Shown: positions 37,513 through 47,017, numbered from the stretch's first letter. The stretch: DNA of 64,000 bases from Flammeovirga agarivorans (GCF_012641475.1 NZ_JABAIL010000009.1:162199-226198); one strand, 5' to 3'. A program made the numbers and translations. Notes: generated by a model not told the origin, from the sequence alone.

Positions 37513-40500
37513 ATGGACTTTCGAAACTACGCTTTAACTTATATATTTACCTTTTTTACACTACTTACTTTTGCTCAGGAAATGCCCATCCCTGATCGAG
37601 GTATTAAACTGAAATCGACTTCACAATCCGTTGATATCGATAGTAAAAAATATGCCTTGGTAATCGGAACAGACGAGTACAAAGGAAAACCAGTTTGGGG
37701 AGATTTAAAAAATGCTGAATATGATGCCGAAAGTATCAAAGAGATTCTAAATGTAAAGTATGGTTTTACGACCCAGTTATTATTATCTCCAACTAAGAAT
37801 GACGTTTTCAAAGCATTAATCTCTTACCATAAAAAGCTAAAAAGTAATGATAGGTTTCTTCTGTTTATTGCTGGCCATGGAGATTATGATAAAACAATTT
37901 ATGATGATGGATTTTTGGTGTTTCAAGATTCAAAAATTCCTTCTGAAGACTTAACTAGAAGTACTTATCTTGGGTATCAACAACTGAATAATATCTTGAA
38001 TGCTTTACCATCAAAACATGTCGGTATTATATTGGATGTTTGTTTTGGAGGGACTTTTAATAGTAAGGTGGGGTCTTATCGGTCTGGTAATACTCAAGTA
38101 TATCAAGGGAAAAGCAGTCAAGATTTTGCCCGACAAAAACTAGCTAAAAAATCTAGATTATTCTTGACTTCAGGGGCATTAGAACCCGTTCCTGATGGAT
38201 ACGCTGAAAAGCATTCACCGTTTTGTTATCTATTACTAGATGCTTTGGAACATGGAGATAATAAAGGGCACCCTATTACTTTATCTTGGCTACATCAGCA
38301 GGCACAACTAAATATCACAGAATCACTTTATGGATATTTCGGCGATAACCAACCCGGAAGTGAATTTATCATAGGCGGTATTAAAAGTGAAGACAATTCG
38401 TCACTAGTAAATAAAATCCTGGAAGAGAAAAACCTTAAACAAAAAGCAGAAAAGAAAGAGAGAGAATCAAGAAGTTTGGTACTTGTTCAGAAAGCCAGAG
38501 AAGCTTATTTCCATAAAAATTATAGTAAGGTCGTTCAATACCTAGATGACGCATACCAATTAGATTCTAGTAATACTGTCGTACAGGATATTTATTACAA
38601 AATGATGCTCGAAAATGATTCCCTTTATTTTGAGCAAGTATTAAGTAAGCTACCCTTAAAAAAGGAACGGTTAGTCAGTGAGTCGTCTGCTGTCATTAAT
38701 GATTTACCAATTAGATTATTTGATGTCGATTATGATAATCAAAAAATTGTATTAATCAGTAATCAACAAATTCAGATTATTGATTTTGATGGAAATCTAC
38801 TTACATCAAGAACAGATACACAAGCGGAGAAAATACTACAGGTTACGTTTCAAAACAACCAAATTTATATTCATAAAGGCAGTAGTTTTATTGTTTTGGA
38901 TGGAAATTTAGATGAGAAATATTCAATACCGTTGAAGCAGAAATCAAGTTTAAATTTACCTTCTCATTTAAATTTTAAAGTAGCAAAAGATAATGAATAT
39001 GTCCTGCTTCCCTCTTCTTTAAATCACCATACACTCTACAAAGGAAAAAAGTTAGTTACTGAAATTCAGATAGGTGATATAACGGCTCTTCGTTCCATTG
39101 ATTTTACTAATAAGAATCATATCACTTTCGAATACTATAAAGATGACCTGAGTACTTACCCATCAGACCCACCCATTTATTTCAAAAGCTATAATTTAAA
39201 AGGACAGCAAACAACCAACGAATACAATACACTTCAAAACTATCGTTTGTCTCACCAAACTATTTATAACAATTTTGGTCAAGAAGTATTTGAAGTGAAA
39301 AATAGTGATAAGGAGGCTCATATTATTATCAATTCAGATACGTTGTGTGATATATTTTATACCAACTCATCTAACGAACTTGTAAGGGAACACCTAAAAA
39401 ACGATACCACAGGAGTAGAAAAGGTAGAAAGCAATTCTAAAGGGATAATTATTACTACCGAAAATAAATACCCAAAAGACTATATAGTGCTAGAGGATAG
39501 TATTGTTGTTATTGCTCATGAGAATGATATTACACTCACAAACCTATATTCAAATAAAATAATAAAGCGTTTTCGTTGCACAGACTATGTGAAAATGTTG
39601 GCTGGTAAAGATGAGAAGTCGTTCTTCCTATTAACCAAAGGATTTCTACAGCAGATTTCTAGCCAAGGAGAGGTACTTCATCAAATCAAAACTCCCCTGA
39701 ATGAGTCCCTTTATTTATTTGCTAGCCCTAATGACAAGCACCTGATAATTGCCTATGAAAATTACTATTTCTCAGTAATAAATAATGATTTTATCTATGA
39801 GGCATATTTGTTCCAATCAGACCCCATTTTAAATGGCTCTCATATTGTAAGAGAAGTGAAATTTCTGACTGAAGATACTTATCTTATTTATGGTGATATA
39901 GGTATAGAGTCTTCTGAAATGCTCAATCGAAGTCCGAGAATTTTTAATCATAAAGGTCAGATAGTTAAAAGATTAAAAGGAGAGGTGTTTATAACCACAG
40001 AGTATATAAATGCCATTGAAAGTATAAAATCAAACCACTGTATAATTGCAGCGTTTGATAGTGAAAAACAGTCACCTTTACTTTATGAAATCAATAAAAA
40101 GGGAGATATTACCCACCAGTTTGCCATGCCTGAGTATACAGATCAGATGGAACATTATATCTATAAGTTAGATGAAACAAGTTTTGTTTACAGTGATCAG
40201 AATACAACAAAAATTTATCATTGGAGTGGTGAACATTGGATAGATATCACAAACATTCAACTCATCAATTCTGATTCTTTATTGACAACCAAAAACATAG
40301 AAACCTCTTTTCAGTTAGATGCTTGGAACAGTAATTCTCATTTTATCTATCTGTTGAATAAAGATGGTCAATCAAAAGGGCCCTATATCAAGAAAATTTT
40401 TTTAAAAGATAGTCAGACTATTCAGTTTTTATCATTAGATGGTACACCATCAACAGCTTTCCTCAATACAATCAGTGATTCGATTTTTTATGGAAGTAAT

Positions 40501-41781
40501 AAAGACGAATTTGCTATGAATGTTGTTCAACGGGATAGTATTGAAGAAAAGTTTTCTAGAGTTTCAGAAGTACCCATCCAAAAGTCTAATGTTATACAAA
40601 ACAACTTAGAGTATATTCCAATTCTTCTTTCAGATGAAGTAAAAGCATATAATAGAAAAAAGACTAATGTTTATACTCCCATTGAACATTATATTCATAT
40701 TAATGATAGCCTAATTATTCTATTCAATTCATCTAAACCTCAGCTACAAAAGAGTACAGTTGAGATCTATAACATCAATACAGCCCAGAAAATATATACA
40801 TTTAAGGATCAATACCATCCGGATGAATTCAAATTTAATTATGATGTAGCCAATAACATTTTGTTCCTTACTAGTTGGAGAAGTGGTAAGAAATCAATCT
40901 TTATCAACCTGACTAATTACAATAAATTGGAAGTTAATTATTCTGCGAGTAATATTATTTTTGATCATGAATTGATTGCTCATAAAACTGACCAAGATTT
41001 TATACAGGTGAATACTATCAACTCATTAGAAGAAGTAGCCTTGATTCAACCCGAGAAAGAGGTCTATTATTACAGTAAGGGAAGAACAAAACAGTATTCT
41101 CCTTCATTGCAAGATCTAATATATGATGGTAAAAGATATTTACTAAAAACAAATCATTACCTCTATGAATTAGATATTGAAAATCAGAAATTATTACCGA
41201 TCGAACAAGAAACTAGTCTAACCAAACTCAATAAATTTAAATTGAAAGTTAGGGGAAATACGGTGGAATTAGTCAAGGAATATTACCGAAGAAATTCCCA
41301 AAACTCTTCTTTTGGCTATCAGTGGATCTTTAAAGATTCTGTACTGAAGGAAATTACCTTACCATTAAATAACCAAGAAGATGTTTTAAAGGTAGTATAT
41401 AAGAGTGATAATTTAATAGTATTACAAAATAAAAAATCATCTTTCTTTTTTGACTATTCAAAAGAGCAAAAGCTGAGTTATATCAATGAAAATGTAGCAT
41501 TTACGACTTTAAACTACAATAGCCAACATGAACTGTTTACAGGAGTAGTAGATAACAATATCTATGTGATTGATAAGAATGGAGTGCAACAATCTCATTT
41601 AAAATTAAATCACAATGTAGAATCTGCTGCAATTGTAGACCATCAACTAAGAATTTTCATTTACTCAGATAATACAGTAGAAGGAGAGATCAATGTTGGA
41701 GAAAATAAATCAGGGTATTATCAGGTTCCATTATTTCAGAAAGGACTTTTAAAATTGAGAGAAGAGGTGTTATTCAAATAA
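37513..41781 (+). CDS. Secreted caspase-fold (C14) protein with long repeat tail
   Basis: 1422 residues. The signal peptide ends near LTFAQ (residue 22). Residues about 45-290 form a caspase/metacaspase domain: YALVIGTDEYKGKPVWGDLK, catalytic His122 in FIAGHGDYD and catalytic Cys177 in ILDVCFGGTF. A short coiled-coil or TPR-like stretch follows (KNLKQKAEKKERES; VQKAREAYFHKNYSKVVQYL, about 310-370). The remaining 1050 residues look like beta-propeller blades (repeated hydrophobic-D/N patterns such as YDNQKIVLISNQQIQIIDFD and YVLLPSS). Both catalytic residues are present, so it should be an active cysteine peptidase. Caspase-propeller fusions occur in multicellular or predatory bacteria, with roles unknown to me here. 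Extracytoplasmic location is inferred. Confidence 0.85.
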   Translation: MDFRNYALTYIFTFFTLLTFAQEMPIPDRGIKLKSTSQSVDIDSKKYALVIGTDEYKGKPVWGDLKNAEYDAESIKEILNVKYGFTTQLLLSPTKNDVFKALISYHKKLKSNDRFLLFIAGHGDYDKTIYDDGFLVFQDSKIPSEDLTRSTYLGYQQLNNILNALPSKHVGIILDVCFGGTFNSKVGSYRSGNTQVYQGKSSQDFARQKLAKKSRLFLTSGALEPVPDGYAEKHSPFCYLLLDALEHGDNKGHPITLSWLHQQAQLNITESLYGYFGDNQPGSEFIIGGIKSEDNSSLVNKILEEKNLKQKAEKKERESRSLVLVQKAREAYFHKNYSKVVQYLDDAYQLDSSNTVVQDIYYKMMLENDSLYFEQVLSKLPLKKERLVSESSAVINDLPIRLFDVDYDNQKIVLISNQQIQIIDFDGNLLTSRTDTQAEKILQVTFQNNQIYIHKGSSFIVLDGNLDEKYSIPLKQKSSLNLPSHLNFKVAKDNEYVLLPSSLNHHTLYKGKKLVTEIQIGDITALRSIDFTNKNHITFEYYKDDLSTYPSDPPIYFKSYNLKGQQTTNEYNTLQNYRLSHQTIYNNFGQEVFEVKNSDKEAHIIINSDTLCDIFYTNSSNELVREHLKNDTTGVEKVESNSKGIIITTENKYPKDYIVLEDSIVVIAHENDITLTNLYSNKIIKRFRCTDYVKMLAGKDEKSFFLLTKGFLQQISSQGEVLHQIKTPLNESLYLFASPNDKHLIIAYENYYFSVINNDFIYEAYLFQSDPILNGSHIVREVKFLTEDTYLIYGDIGIESSEMLNRSPRIFNHKGQIVKRLKGEVFITTEYINAIESIKSNHCIIAAFDSEKQSPLLYEINKKGDITHQFAMPEYTDQMEHYIYKLDETSFVYSDQNTTKIYHWSGEHWIDITNIQLINSDSLLTTKNIETSFQLDAWNSNSHFIYLLNKDGQSKGPYIKKIFLKDSQTIQFLSLDGTPSTAFLNTISDSIFYGSNKDEFAMNVVQRDSIEEKFSRVSEVPIQKSNVIQNNLEYIPILLSDEVKAYNRKKTNVYTPIEHYIHINDSLIILFNSSKPQLQKSTVEIYNINTAQKIYTFKDQYHPDEFKFNYDVANNILFLTSWRSGKKSIFINLTNYNKLEVNYSASNIIFDHELIAHKTDQDFIQVNTINSLEEVALIQPEKEVYYYSKGRTKQYSPSLQDLIYDGKRYLLKTNHYLYELDIENQKLLPIEQETSLTKLNKFKLKVRGNTVELVKEYYRRNSQNSSFGYQWIFKDSVLKEITLPLNNQEDVLKVVYKSDNLIVLQNKKSSFFFDYSKEQKLSYINENVAFTTLNYNSQHELFTGVVDNNIYVIDKNGVQQSHLKLNHNVESAAIVDHQLRIFIYSDNTVEGEINVGENKSGYYQVPLFQKGLLKLREEVLFK

Positions 41782-41815
41782 AAAAACTCACAGCGATAGA
41801 ATACCACTGCGAGTT
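41781..41815 (-). terminator. Terminator of the minus-strand sulfatase gene
   Basis: Read on the minus strand, AACTCGCAGTG pairs with CGCTGTGAGTT (two mismatches) and is followed by a run of T. It lies in the 62-bp gap between two convergent genes. Confidence 0.7.
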
Positions 41816-41843
41816 TGACCTTTAATAAATTGATATGTTCTAC

Positions 41844-44198
41844 TTATTTGCTTAAAGTATTACCGTACTTATCAATAATATTCAACTGAACATAGTTCAG
41901 AATACCTGAATACTGTGACCCTTTTACTTTATAATTATCTGTTACTGCTGTACCAGAATCTTTACCTACATCTAATGTTTCATCCAGTGAGTATAGGTTA
42001 GGAACAGTTTTATCAACTCTACCGATTCCTATCTCTTTACCATCTGCAAACAATTTAATTGAAGCTGGAGTATATGGTTTCTTTTCATCCATTACTATTT
42101 CCGCCTTTATACTTGTTACACCAGAAGGTACTTTTACTTTAGATTTGATGGAGAATTTGTCTACACTATTGCAATACTCATAGTATACATAACCCGACTT
42201 ATCTACTCTTAATACAAATCCTGCAAATCGACCTCCTTGAGTGATTAATACACCTTGATCTCCTTTTTTGTAACCATCTAAATTCGCTTCTAAAGTATGT
42301 GATTGGAATTTCGTAAATGGAGTAGCTCCTTCAGGAATACGTAAGCCATTTGGATATCTAAACTCATTTAACCCTGCCGTTAGCGATGGTCTAAATGATG
42401 AACGGAAACGCTCAGTTCTTCTATCATCAATTGGTAAGGCATTACCTTTGGCTGCTTCTGCGAAGAACAAGTATTTCATGTACTCAAGCTTTTCTGGCAT
42501 TTTCTCAGCCATGTTTTCGGATTGTGAAAAATCTTTAGAAAGGTCATATAACTCCCATTCCATATCTGTGATATTCACTTGACCCGTTGAATTCGACTCC
42601 CAAGGGATATTACGCATTGCACCTGCCCACCATCCATCATGGTAGATACCTAAGTTACCAAGGATTTCAAAATATTGAGTGGTATGTGTTTCAGCGGCAT
42701 CTTCATCATTAAATGAATACACTAAAGATGTTCCATCAATTGGTTCTTGTGGAGCACCGTCAATTTCTTTTGGCATTTCAATACCAGCTACTTCTAATAG
42801 AGTAGGAGCAATATCAGTAACATGAGCAAACTGAGTTCTTACTTCACCTCTTTCGTCAATACCATTCGGATAAGAAATAGCCATAGCATTACGTACACCA
42901 CCTAAGTGAGAAGCAATTTGTTTGGTCCATTGATAAGGTGAGTTGACTGCCCAAGCCCAAGCAGCAGGCATATGGTTAAAATAATCTTCAGATCCTAATC
43001 GATTACTTTTTACAGCCTCCACTTTATCTTCCCATTTTTCGGGAACACCATTAAAGAAAGCCATCTCATTCAATAAGCCTTCAATTCCACCTTCTGCAGA
43101 AGCACCGTTATCGCCAGCAATGTAAACAAAGATAGTATTGTCCATCTTGCCCATATCTTCTACAGCATCGTATAACCTTCTGATTTGGGTATCGGTATGC
43201 TCAGTAAACCCAGCGAAAACTTCCATCATTCGAGCATAAACCATACGTTGTTCATCCGTTAAAGAGTCCCAAGCAGGCAACGATTCAGGACGTGGAGTCA
43301 ATTGAGTATCTGCTGGAATAATACCTTTTGCTTTCATATTGTTAAAAGCTTGCTCTCTGTAAACATCCCAACCGGCATCGAATTTACCTTTATATTTTTC
43401 AATATATTCTGCAGGTGCTTGGTGTGGAGCATGAACTGCACCAGGTGAAAAGTAAACGAAAAAGGGTTTGTCTGGAGCTACAGCATTGACCGATTGAATA
43501 TAGTTGATCGCCTTATCAGCCATATCAGTGGTTAAGTGATAAGGAGAACCGTCAACATTAGTTTCAGGAGCTTCAATTCTTTTTCTATCCTCCACTAAGG
43601 CAGGGTGGAATTGGTCAGTGTCACCACCTAAGAATCCATAAAAATAATCGAAACCTAGATCATTGGGCCAACGATCAAAAGGGCCAGTAAAAGAAGCCTC
43701 CCAATCGGGTACATTATGGTTTTTACCATACCAAGAGGTAGAATATCCTTTCTGTTGAAGAACTCTAGCAAAAGAACCAACTTCTTTTGGTAGTTTCATA
43801 GTATAGCCATCGTTACCGGTACCAATTTCCATAATAGCACCTGTTTCGGCTCTATGATGATTTCTACCTGTTAATAAAGAGGCTCTTGTTGGCGAACATA
43901 AAGCAGTGGTGTGAAAACGAGAATAGGTTAAACCGTTTTCTGCAATTTCATCGAAAGCAGGTGTTTCAATCTGTCCACCCATATGTCCCATTTGGGCATA
44001 ACCTACATCATCTAATAAAATAAGAACAATGTTAGGAGCTTCACCTAAGTTATTTTCTCTAAAGTTTAATTGTGTTGGTGCAGAATCTTTGGATTCATGT
44101 ACTGTAAGTCCTTTTACTTCTTGAGCTGTTGAAGTAAGTGGCAAAGCAGCAGCTAATACAATTGCACTAATACTTTTTCGTAATCTTCTTGTAAACAT
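41844..44198 (-). CDS. Large formylglycine sulfatase (S1, arylsulfatase AtsA-like branch)
   Basis: 784 residues, far longer than the four PUL sulfatases. The signal sequence ends near LTSTAQ. Metal-site Asp63-Asp64 (ILLDDVGYAQMGHMGGQIETP), formylglycine motif CSPTR with Cys101 followed by ASLLTGRNHH, which is characteristic of the long arylsulfatase branch (Pseudomonas AtsA type). Further signatures: WYGKNHNVPDWE, YFSPGAVHAPHQAP and YIAGDNGASAEGG. The last 190 residues form a beta-rich domain usual for this branch. It lies on the opposite strand, away from the PUL operon, and has no HTCS boxes. It may serve sulfate scavenging or another glycan. Its -7 box is TACATTTG at 44229-44222. Confidence 0.93.
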   Translation of the reverse strand: MFTRRLRKSISAIVLAAALPLTSTAQEVKGLTVHESKDSAPTQLNFRENNLGEAPNIVLILLDDVGYAQMGHMGGQIETPAFDEIAENGLTYSRFHTTALCSPTRASLLTGRNHHRAETGAIMEIGTGNDGYTMKLPKEVGSFARVLQQKGYSTSWYGKNHNVPDWEASFTGPFDRWPNDLGFDYFYGFLGGDTDQFHPALVEDRKRIEAPETNVDGSPYHLTTDMADKAINYIQSVNAVAPDKPFFVYFSPGAVHAPHQAPAEYIEKYKGKFDAGWDVYREQAFNNMKAKGIIPADTQLTPRPESLPAWDSLTDEQRMVYARMMEVFAGFTEHTDTQIRRLYDAVEDMGKMDNTIFVYIAGDNGASAEGGIEGLLNEMAFFNGVPEKWEDKVEAVKSNRLGSEDYFNHMPAAWAWAVNSPYQWTKQIASHLGGVRNAMAISYPNGIDERGEVRTQFAHVTDIAPTLLEVAGIEMPKEIDGAPQEPIDGTSLVYSFNDEDAAETHTTQYFEILGNLGIYHDGWWAGAMRNIPWESNSTGQVNITDMEWELYDLSKDFSQSENMAEKMPEKLEYMKYLFFAEAAKGNALPIDDRRTERFRSSFRPSLTAGLNEFRYPNGLRIPEGATPFTKFQSHTLEANLDGYKKGDQGVLITQGGRFAGFVLRVDKSGYVYYEYCNSVDKFSIKSKVKVPSGVTSIKAEIVMDEKKPYTPASIKLFADGKEIGIGRVDKTVPNLYSLDETLDVGKDSGTAVTDNYKVKGSQYSGILNYVQLNIIDKYGNTLSK

Positions 44199-44221
44199 AC
44201 TTTTTGTTTTTGTTGATAGTA

Positions 44222-44275
44222 CAAATGTAGCTTACAAGACAAGTGAATTACTGTTATATTCCAAGATTCGATTGG
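44222..44275 (-). promoter_or_regulatory. Predicted promoter of the minus-strand sulfatase with a half-site
   Basis: TACATTTG (complement of 44222-44229) fits the -7 consensus. CCAATCGA (complement of 44268-44275) lies about 40 bp upstream and shares CAATCGA with the palindromic sites near lacI and the GH43 gene. No clear -33 was seen. Confidence 0.4.
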
Positions 44276-44313
44276 TATAAAACAGGCAAAATGATGAGGT
44301 GCTGAATTTTACC

Positions 44314-45105
44314 TTAAAACTTATAAATGATACCGTTTTTCATAGTATAATTGAGTTGGTCGATGGGTACATAGGGTTGATTATCATACCATAATGTAAA
44401 TTTATTGTTGAAGGTAAGTGAAGAAGATATCTTAAAGTTGATATTTGTCTCTCCACTAATTCTGTAATTCTGAGCATCAGTAAAGCTACTCTGATGGTAA
44501 ACGATAAAGTTTAAATAGACTGTTTCATTATAGTCTAGTCTATACTTTAGATATAGATTAGAACGGAATAATTTAGGACTGGCAGTTGTTATGATCGTCT
44601 CGGTATCTGTCACTTCTTCCCATCGCCAATCTTCTATTTCATAAAAGGTACCTACGCCAAAAATTAGTACAGTATGTTCTTTTCTGAAGAATCTCCATCG
44701 GGCATTTCCTCCTAATAACAGCCTTTCATTCATACCTTTTACTTGGTCATACTGAGCTTGTGTGAAAGCTTCAAATGATAGACGCTTATGTTTTCTAAAC
44801 TTTGATCTAATATGAATAAAACCATTCTGTAAAAGGTCAAAACCTTCTGAATTTAATAATGACAAGTCAGCTAGAACGATAAAATCATGTTTTTGACCGA
44901 CATGGGCAAAGTTTCCTTTAATACCTCCACCATAAGTCTCAATTTGTTGGTTGATCAGTTCGAAGTTGACATTAATATTACCAACCCATCTAGAAGAATC
45001 ACCAACATCTAAACGTGACTTCTCAACATTCAGAATCTGAGCTTTTGATGTGATATGGATAAAAAATAGGGAGACAGTAAAAAAAATGTACAGAAAGTTC
45101 TTCAT
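44314..45105 (-). CDS. DUF481-like outer membrane beta-barrel protein
   Basis: 263 residues. The signal peptide ends near SKAQI (residue 23). The rest alternates beta strands with aromatic ends (GGGIKGNFAHV, RLSFEAFTQAQYDQV, LLLGGNARWRFF, HTVLIFGVGTFYE) and finishes NYTMKNGIIYKF, typical of DUF481/YdiY-like barrels. Function of these proteins is not known; a small porin or structural barrel is likely. It is divergent from lacI and upstream of the minus-strand sulfatase, which seems to have its own promoter. The -7 TATATTTG is at 45158-45151 on the minus strand. Confidence 0.75.
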   Translation of the reverse strand: MKNFLYIFFTVSLFFIHITSKAQILNVEKSRLDVGDSSRWVGNINVNFELINQQIETYGGGIKGNFAHVGQKHDFIVLADLSLLNSEGFDLLQNGFIHIRSKFRKHKRLSFEAFTQAQYDQVKGMNERLLLGGNARWRFFRKEHTVLIFGVGTFYEIEDWRWEEVTDTETIITTASPKLFRSNLYLKYRLDYNETVYLNFIVYHQSSFTDAQNYRISGETNINFKISSSLTFNNKFTLWYDNQPYVPIDQLNYTMKNGIIYKF

Positions 45106-45185
45106 TTTGAAAAGAAGTATTGTCGTAATCTTAGTTTGTGAAAGTTCCTACAAATATAGGGAATCATTATTTACAGCCGAATTTT

Positions 45186-45233
45186 TTGTGCAAACCATTG
45201 CATTGCCCACTGAATTTTAACCTCCTACATTTG
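45186..45233 (+). promoter_or_regulatory. Operator-promoter 1 (TGCAAACCATTGCA) upstream of lacI
   Basis: The block TTGTGCAAACCATTGCATTG (45186-45205) contains the inverted repeat TGCAA-acca-TTGCA, a LacI-type operator shape. It ends in TTG, which can serve as -33. The -7 TACATTTG (45226-45233) starts 40 bp after the block start. The same 20 bases at the same distance from -7 recur at 46527. A protein bound here would cover the -33. Confidence 0.7.
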
Positions 45234-45240
45234 TAGCATA

Positions 45241-45392
45241 ATTTATAGAGAGAGAATAAAATAATTTATTAACCCACTACCATTTTTTTATTACTGAATA
45301 TCATATCAATACTAAGATAGTATTCTTGATAAATAGATTAGATTTGATAGACTTCTCCTTTTTCTTAAAAGGGAGAAGTTTCTTTTTTATTG
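45241..45392 (+). ncRNA. Predicted small RNA 1 between operator-promoter 1 and a terminator
   Basis: Transcription from the -7 at 45226 would start near 45241 and meet the strong terminator at 45351-45392, giving about 150 nt. No ORF with a credible start is inside. The RNA has a TCAATACT...AGTATTCTTGA hairpin in the middle. The lacI gene begins 100 bp after the terminator, so this may instead be an attenuated lacI leader. Expression has not been shown. Confidence 0.4.
45351..45392 (+). terminator. Rho-independent terminator upstream of lacI
   Basis: acttctcctttt (from 45351) pairs with aaaagggagaagt (45367-45379, one bulge) and ttcttttttatt follows. It lies before lacI, not after a gene, which is unusual. 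Confidence 0.8.
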
Positions 45393-45469
45393 GAAATCAT
45401 TAAGAAGGAGGATTATAGAGGAATAACGGAATTTGGTATCTTTACTTCGAATATTAAATCAGACTCTGT

Positions 45470-45479
45470 CAATCGATTC
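45470..45479 (+). promoter_or_regulatory. Candidate LacI operator just upstream of lacI
   Basis: CAATCGATTC differs by one base from the perfect palindrome CAATCGATTG found upstream of the GH43 gene. It lies 14 bp before the lacI ATG, a position suited to autoregulation. A possible -7, TATCTTTA, is at 45437-45444. Confidence 0.4.
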
Positions 45480-45492
45480 TATACTAAGCTAA

Positions 45493-46503
45493 ATGAAACC
45501 TAACCAACGAATTAAATTATCGGACCTTGCGTCTATGCTCAATTTGAGCACATCAACCATATCTAGGGCTTTAAACGATCACCCTAGAATTCCTACAGAA
45601 ACAAAAAAGAAGGTAAAGGCTTTGGCCAAAGACCTATCGTATCATCCGAATCCTTTTGCGAAAGGTTTACTTCAGAAACAGACAAAAACCATCGGTGTCC
45701 TTATACCCACTTTCGGAGATGTCTTTTTTTCTAAAACACTGGAAAGTATAGAGGAAGAGCTTTTCGTTAGAGGCTATAAAATGATTATTGTCCGGTCTGG
45801 TAAAACAGCTGAACAGGAAAAAAAAGCCTGTTGGGAACTGGCAAAAAGTCATGTGGATGGAATAATTGCTGCCATAAGTTTTGATCATGAAAACATCTCT
45901 TTTATCAATGATATTAATGATGAAGGGATTCCTATGTTGTTCTTAGATAGAGTATTAGAATCTGTAGATGCCAACTTTGTGATATCCGACGACTACATAG
46001 GTGCGTTTAATGCTGTTAAGCATCTTATAGCCTCTGGAAGAAAAAATATCATACATCTAGAAGGTCCAGAAGAAGTATCAACAGCTTTTTTCCGAAGGCA
46101 GGGGTATGAAGAAGCCCTAAGAAGTGAAGGAATACCGATTCAAGAAAATTATATCATTCAGTGTAAATCAGAAAAGGTGGTAAAAGATAAATTAATAGCA
46201 TTGGAACATCATTATGATGCTGTTTTCTGCTTTAATGATTATTACGCTTTTGAATACCTTGAATTTGCACAACAGCGGAATATACCGGTTCCTATTGAAG
46301 TAGCCGTTATTGGTTTCTCAGATGCTCCCATGTGTCAGTATACCACTCCTAAACTAAGTAGTGTTGATCAATCTTCGGGGGATATGGGTAAAAGTGCTGT
46401 AGACCTATTATTAAATGAAATTTCATGTCTGAAAAACAAAAAACCAATAGAGTATCAGACAATTAAAACAAAAACATCATTAGTACTGAGAGAAAGCTGT
46501 TAA
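45493..46503 (+). CDS. LacI-family transcriptional regulator
   Basis: 336 residues. The N-terminal HTH with hinge is complete (IKLSDLASMLNLSTSTISRAL, about 7-27; YHPNPFAKGLLQKQTKTIGVL leads into the effector domain). The periplasmic-binding-protein fold has the usual DGIIAAISF, GIPMLFLDR, FVISDDYIGAFNAVKHL and VIGFSDAPMCQYTTPKLSSV segments. It senses a sugar or sugar phosphate and binds an inverted-repeat operator. The gene lies between two identical operator blocks (45186 and 46527) and near a CAATCGATT site. GH43 and pullulanase-like genes downstream carry related palindromes, so control of neutral-glycan genes is plausible (inference). Confidence 0.93.
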   Translation: MKPNQRIKLSDLASMLNLSTSTISRALNDHPRIPTETKKKVKALAKDLSYHPNPFAKGLLQKQTKTIGVLIPTFGDVFFSKTLESIEEELFVRGYKMIIVRSGKTAEQEKKACWELAKSHVDGIIAAISFDHENISFINDINDEGIPMLFLDRVLESVDANFVISDDYIGAFNAVKHLIASGRKNIIHLEGPEEVSTAFFRRQGYEEALRSEGIPIQENYIIQCKSEKVVKDKLIALEHHYDAVFCFNDYYAFEYLEFAQQRNIPVPIEVAVIGFSDAPMCQYTTPKLSSVDQSSGDMGKSAVDLLLNEISCLKNKKPIEYQTIKTKTSLVLRESC

Positions 46504-46526
46504 ATCAGGTTCTAAAACGATAATAG

Positions 46527-46574
46527 TTGTGCAAACCATTGCATTGATCTTTCCTAGTGTTACTTCTAAATTTG
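46527..46574 (+). promoter_or_regulatory. Operator-promoter 2 (TGCAAACCATTGCA) downstream of lacI
   Basis: The 20 bases TTGTGCAAACCATTGCATTG recur here exactly (46527-46546), and the -7 TAAATTTG (46567-46574) again starts 40 bp after the block start. The site lies 24 bp past the lacI stop and reads away from it, with no gene of normal size ahead. Confidence 0.7.
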
Positions 46575-46581
46575 TCTTACA

Positions 46582-47017
46582 AGTAAAATTGAAATGAACA
46601 AAAATAGCGGAGATTAACAACAGGAGATTTCAGAAATATTCAACTGACAAAATCGATAAATTTTATTTTATCGTAACACTGCTTAATAACCTAAGTAGCG
46701 AACAGCATACTGCACTTTGAAAGTGAGTTCTTAATGTTGTAGTATGTCTGTTCCTATTTCAGGGATCTATTCATCTGATAAAAGTTTAATCATTTTTCTA
46801 TCCAAATCATACGGATTTAAGTTGTATTAGTAAATCGGCTCTCTCTGATATCTTCTCTTAAAATAAAACATAAATGACCGTTATACTTAGTTATGACTTC
46901 TTTACTCTGAATACACAGTATAATTTTAGTTATCTGAGTTATTGATACACCTATTTAGCTGTATCCTTAATTCTAATAAAGTTATTTAGCTTAGTAGAGC
47001 CTCATATTGAGGCTTTT
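46582..47017 (+). ncRNA. Predicted structured noncoding transcript downstream of lacI
   Basis: From the -7 at 46567 the transcript would run about 435 nt to the terminator at 46998. Hairpins: CGATAAA (46654-46660) with TTTATCG (46667-46673); GAACAGCATACT (46700-46711) with AGTATGTCTGTTC (46741-46753, one bulge), enclosing CACTT/AAGTG (46713-46725); GATACA/TGTATC (46944-46965). The only reading frame near its start is 7 codons (46594). It could be a regulatory RNA controlled with its sibling at 45241, or the leader of a lost gene. Expression has not been shown. Confidence 0.4.

Noticed and set aside
46594..46617. Seven-codon ORF after operator-promoter 2
   Set aside because: Too short to support as a gene; it does not explain the 435-nt structured region.
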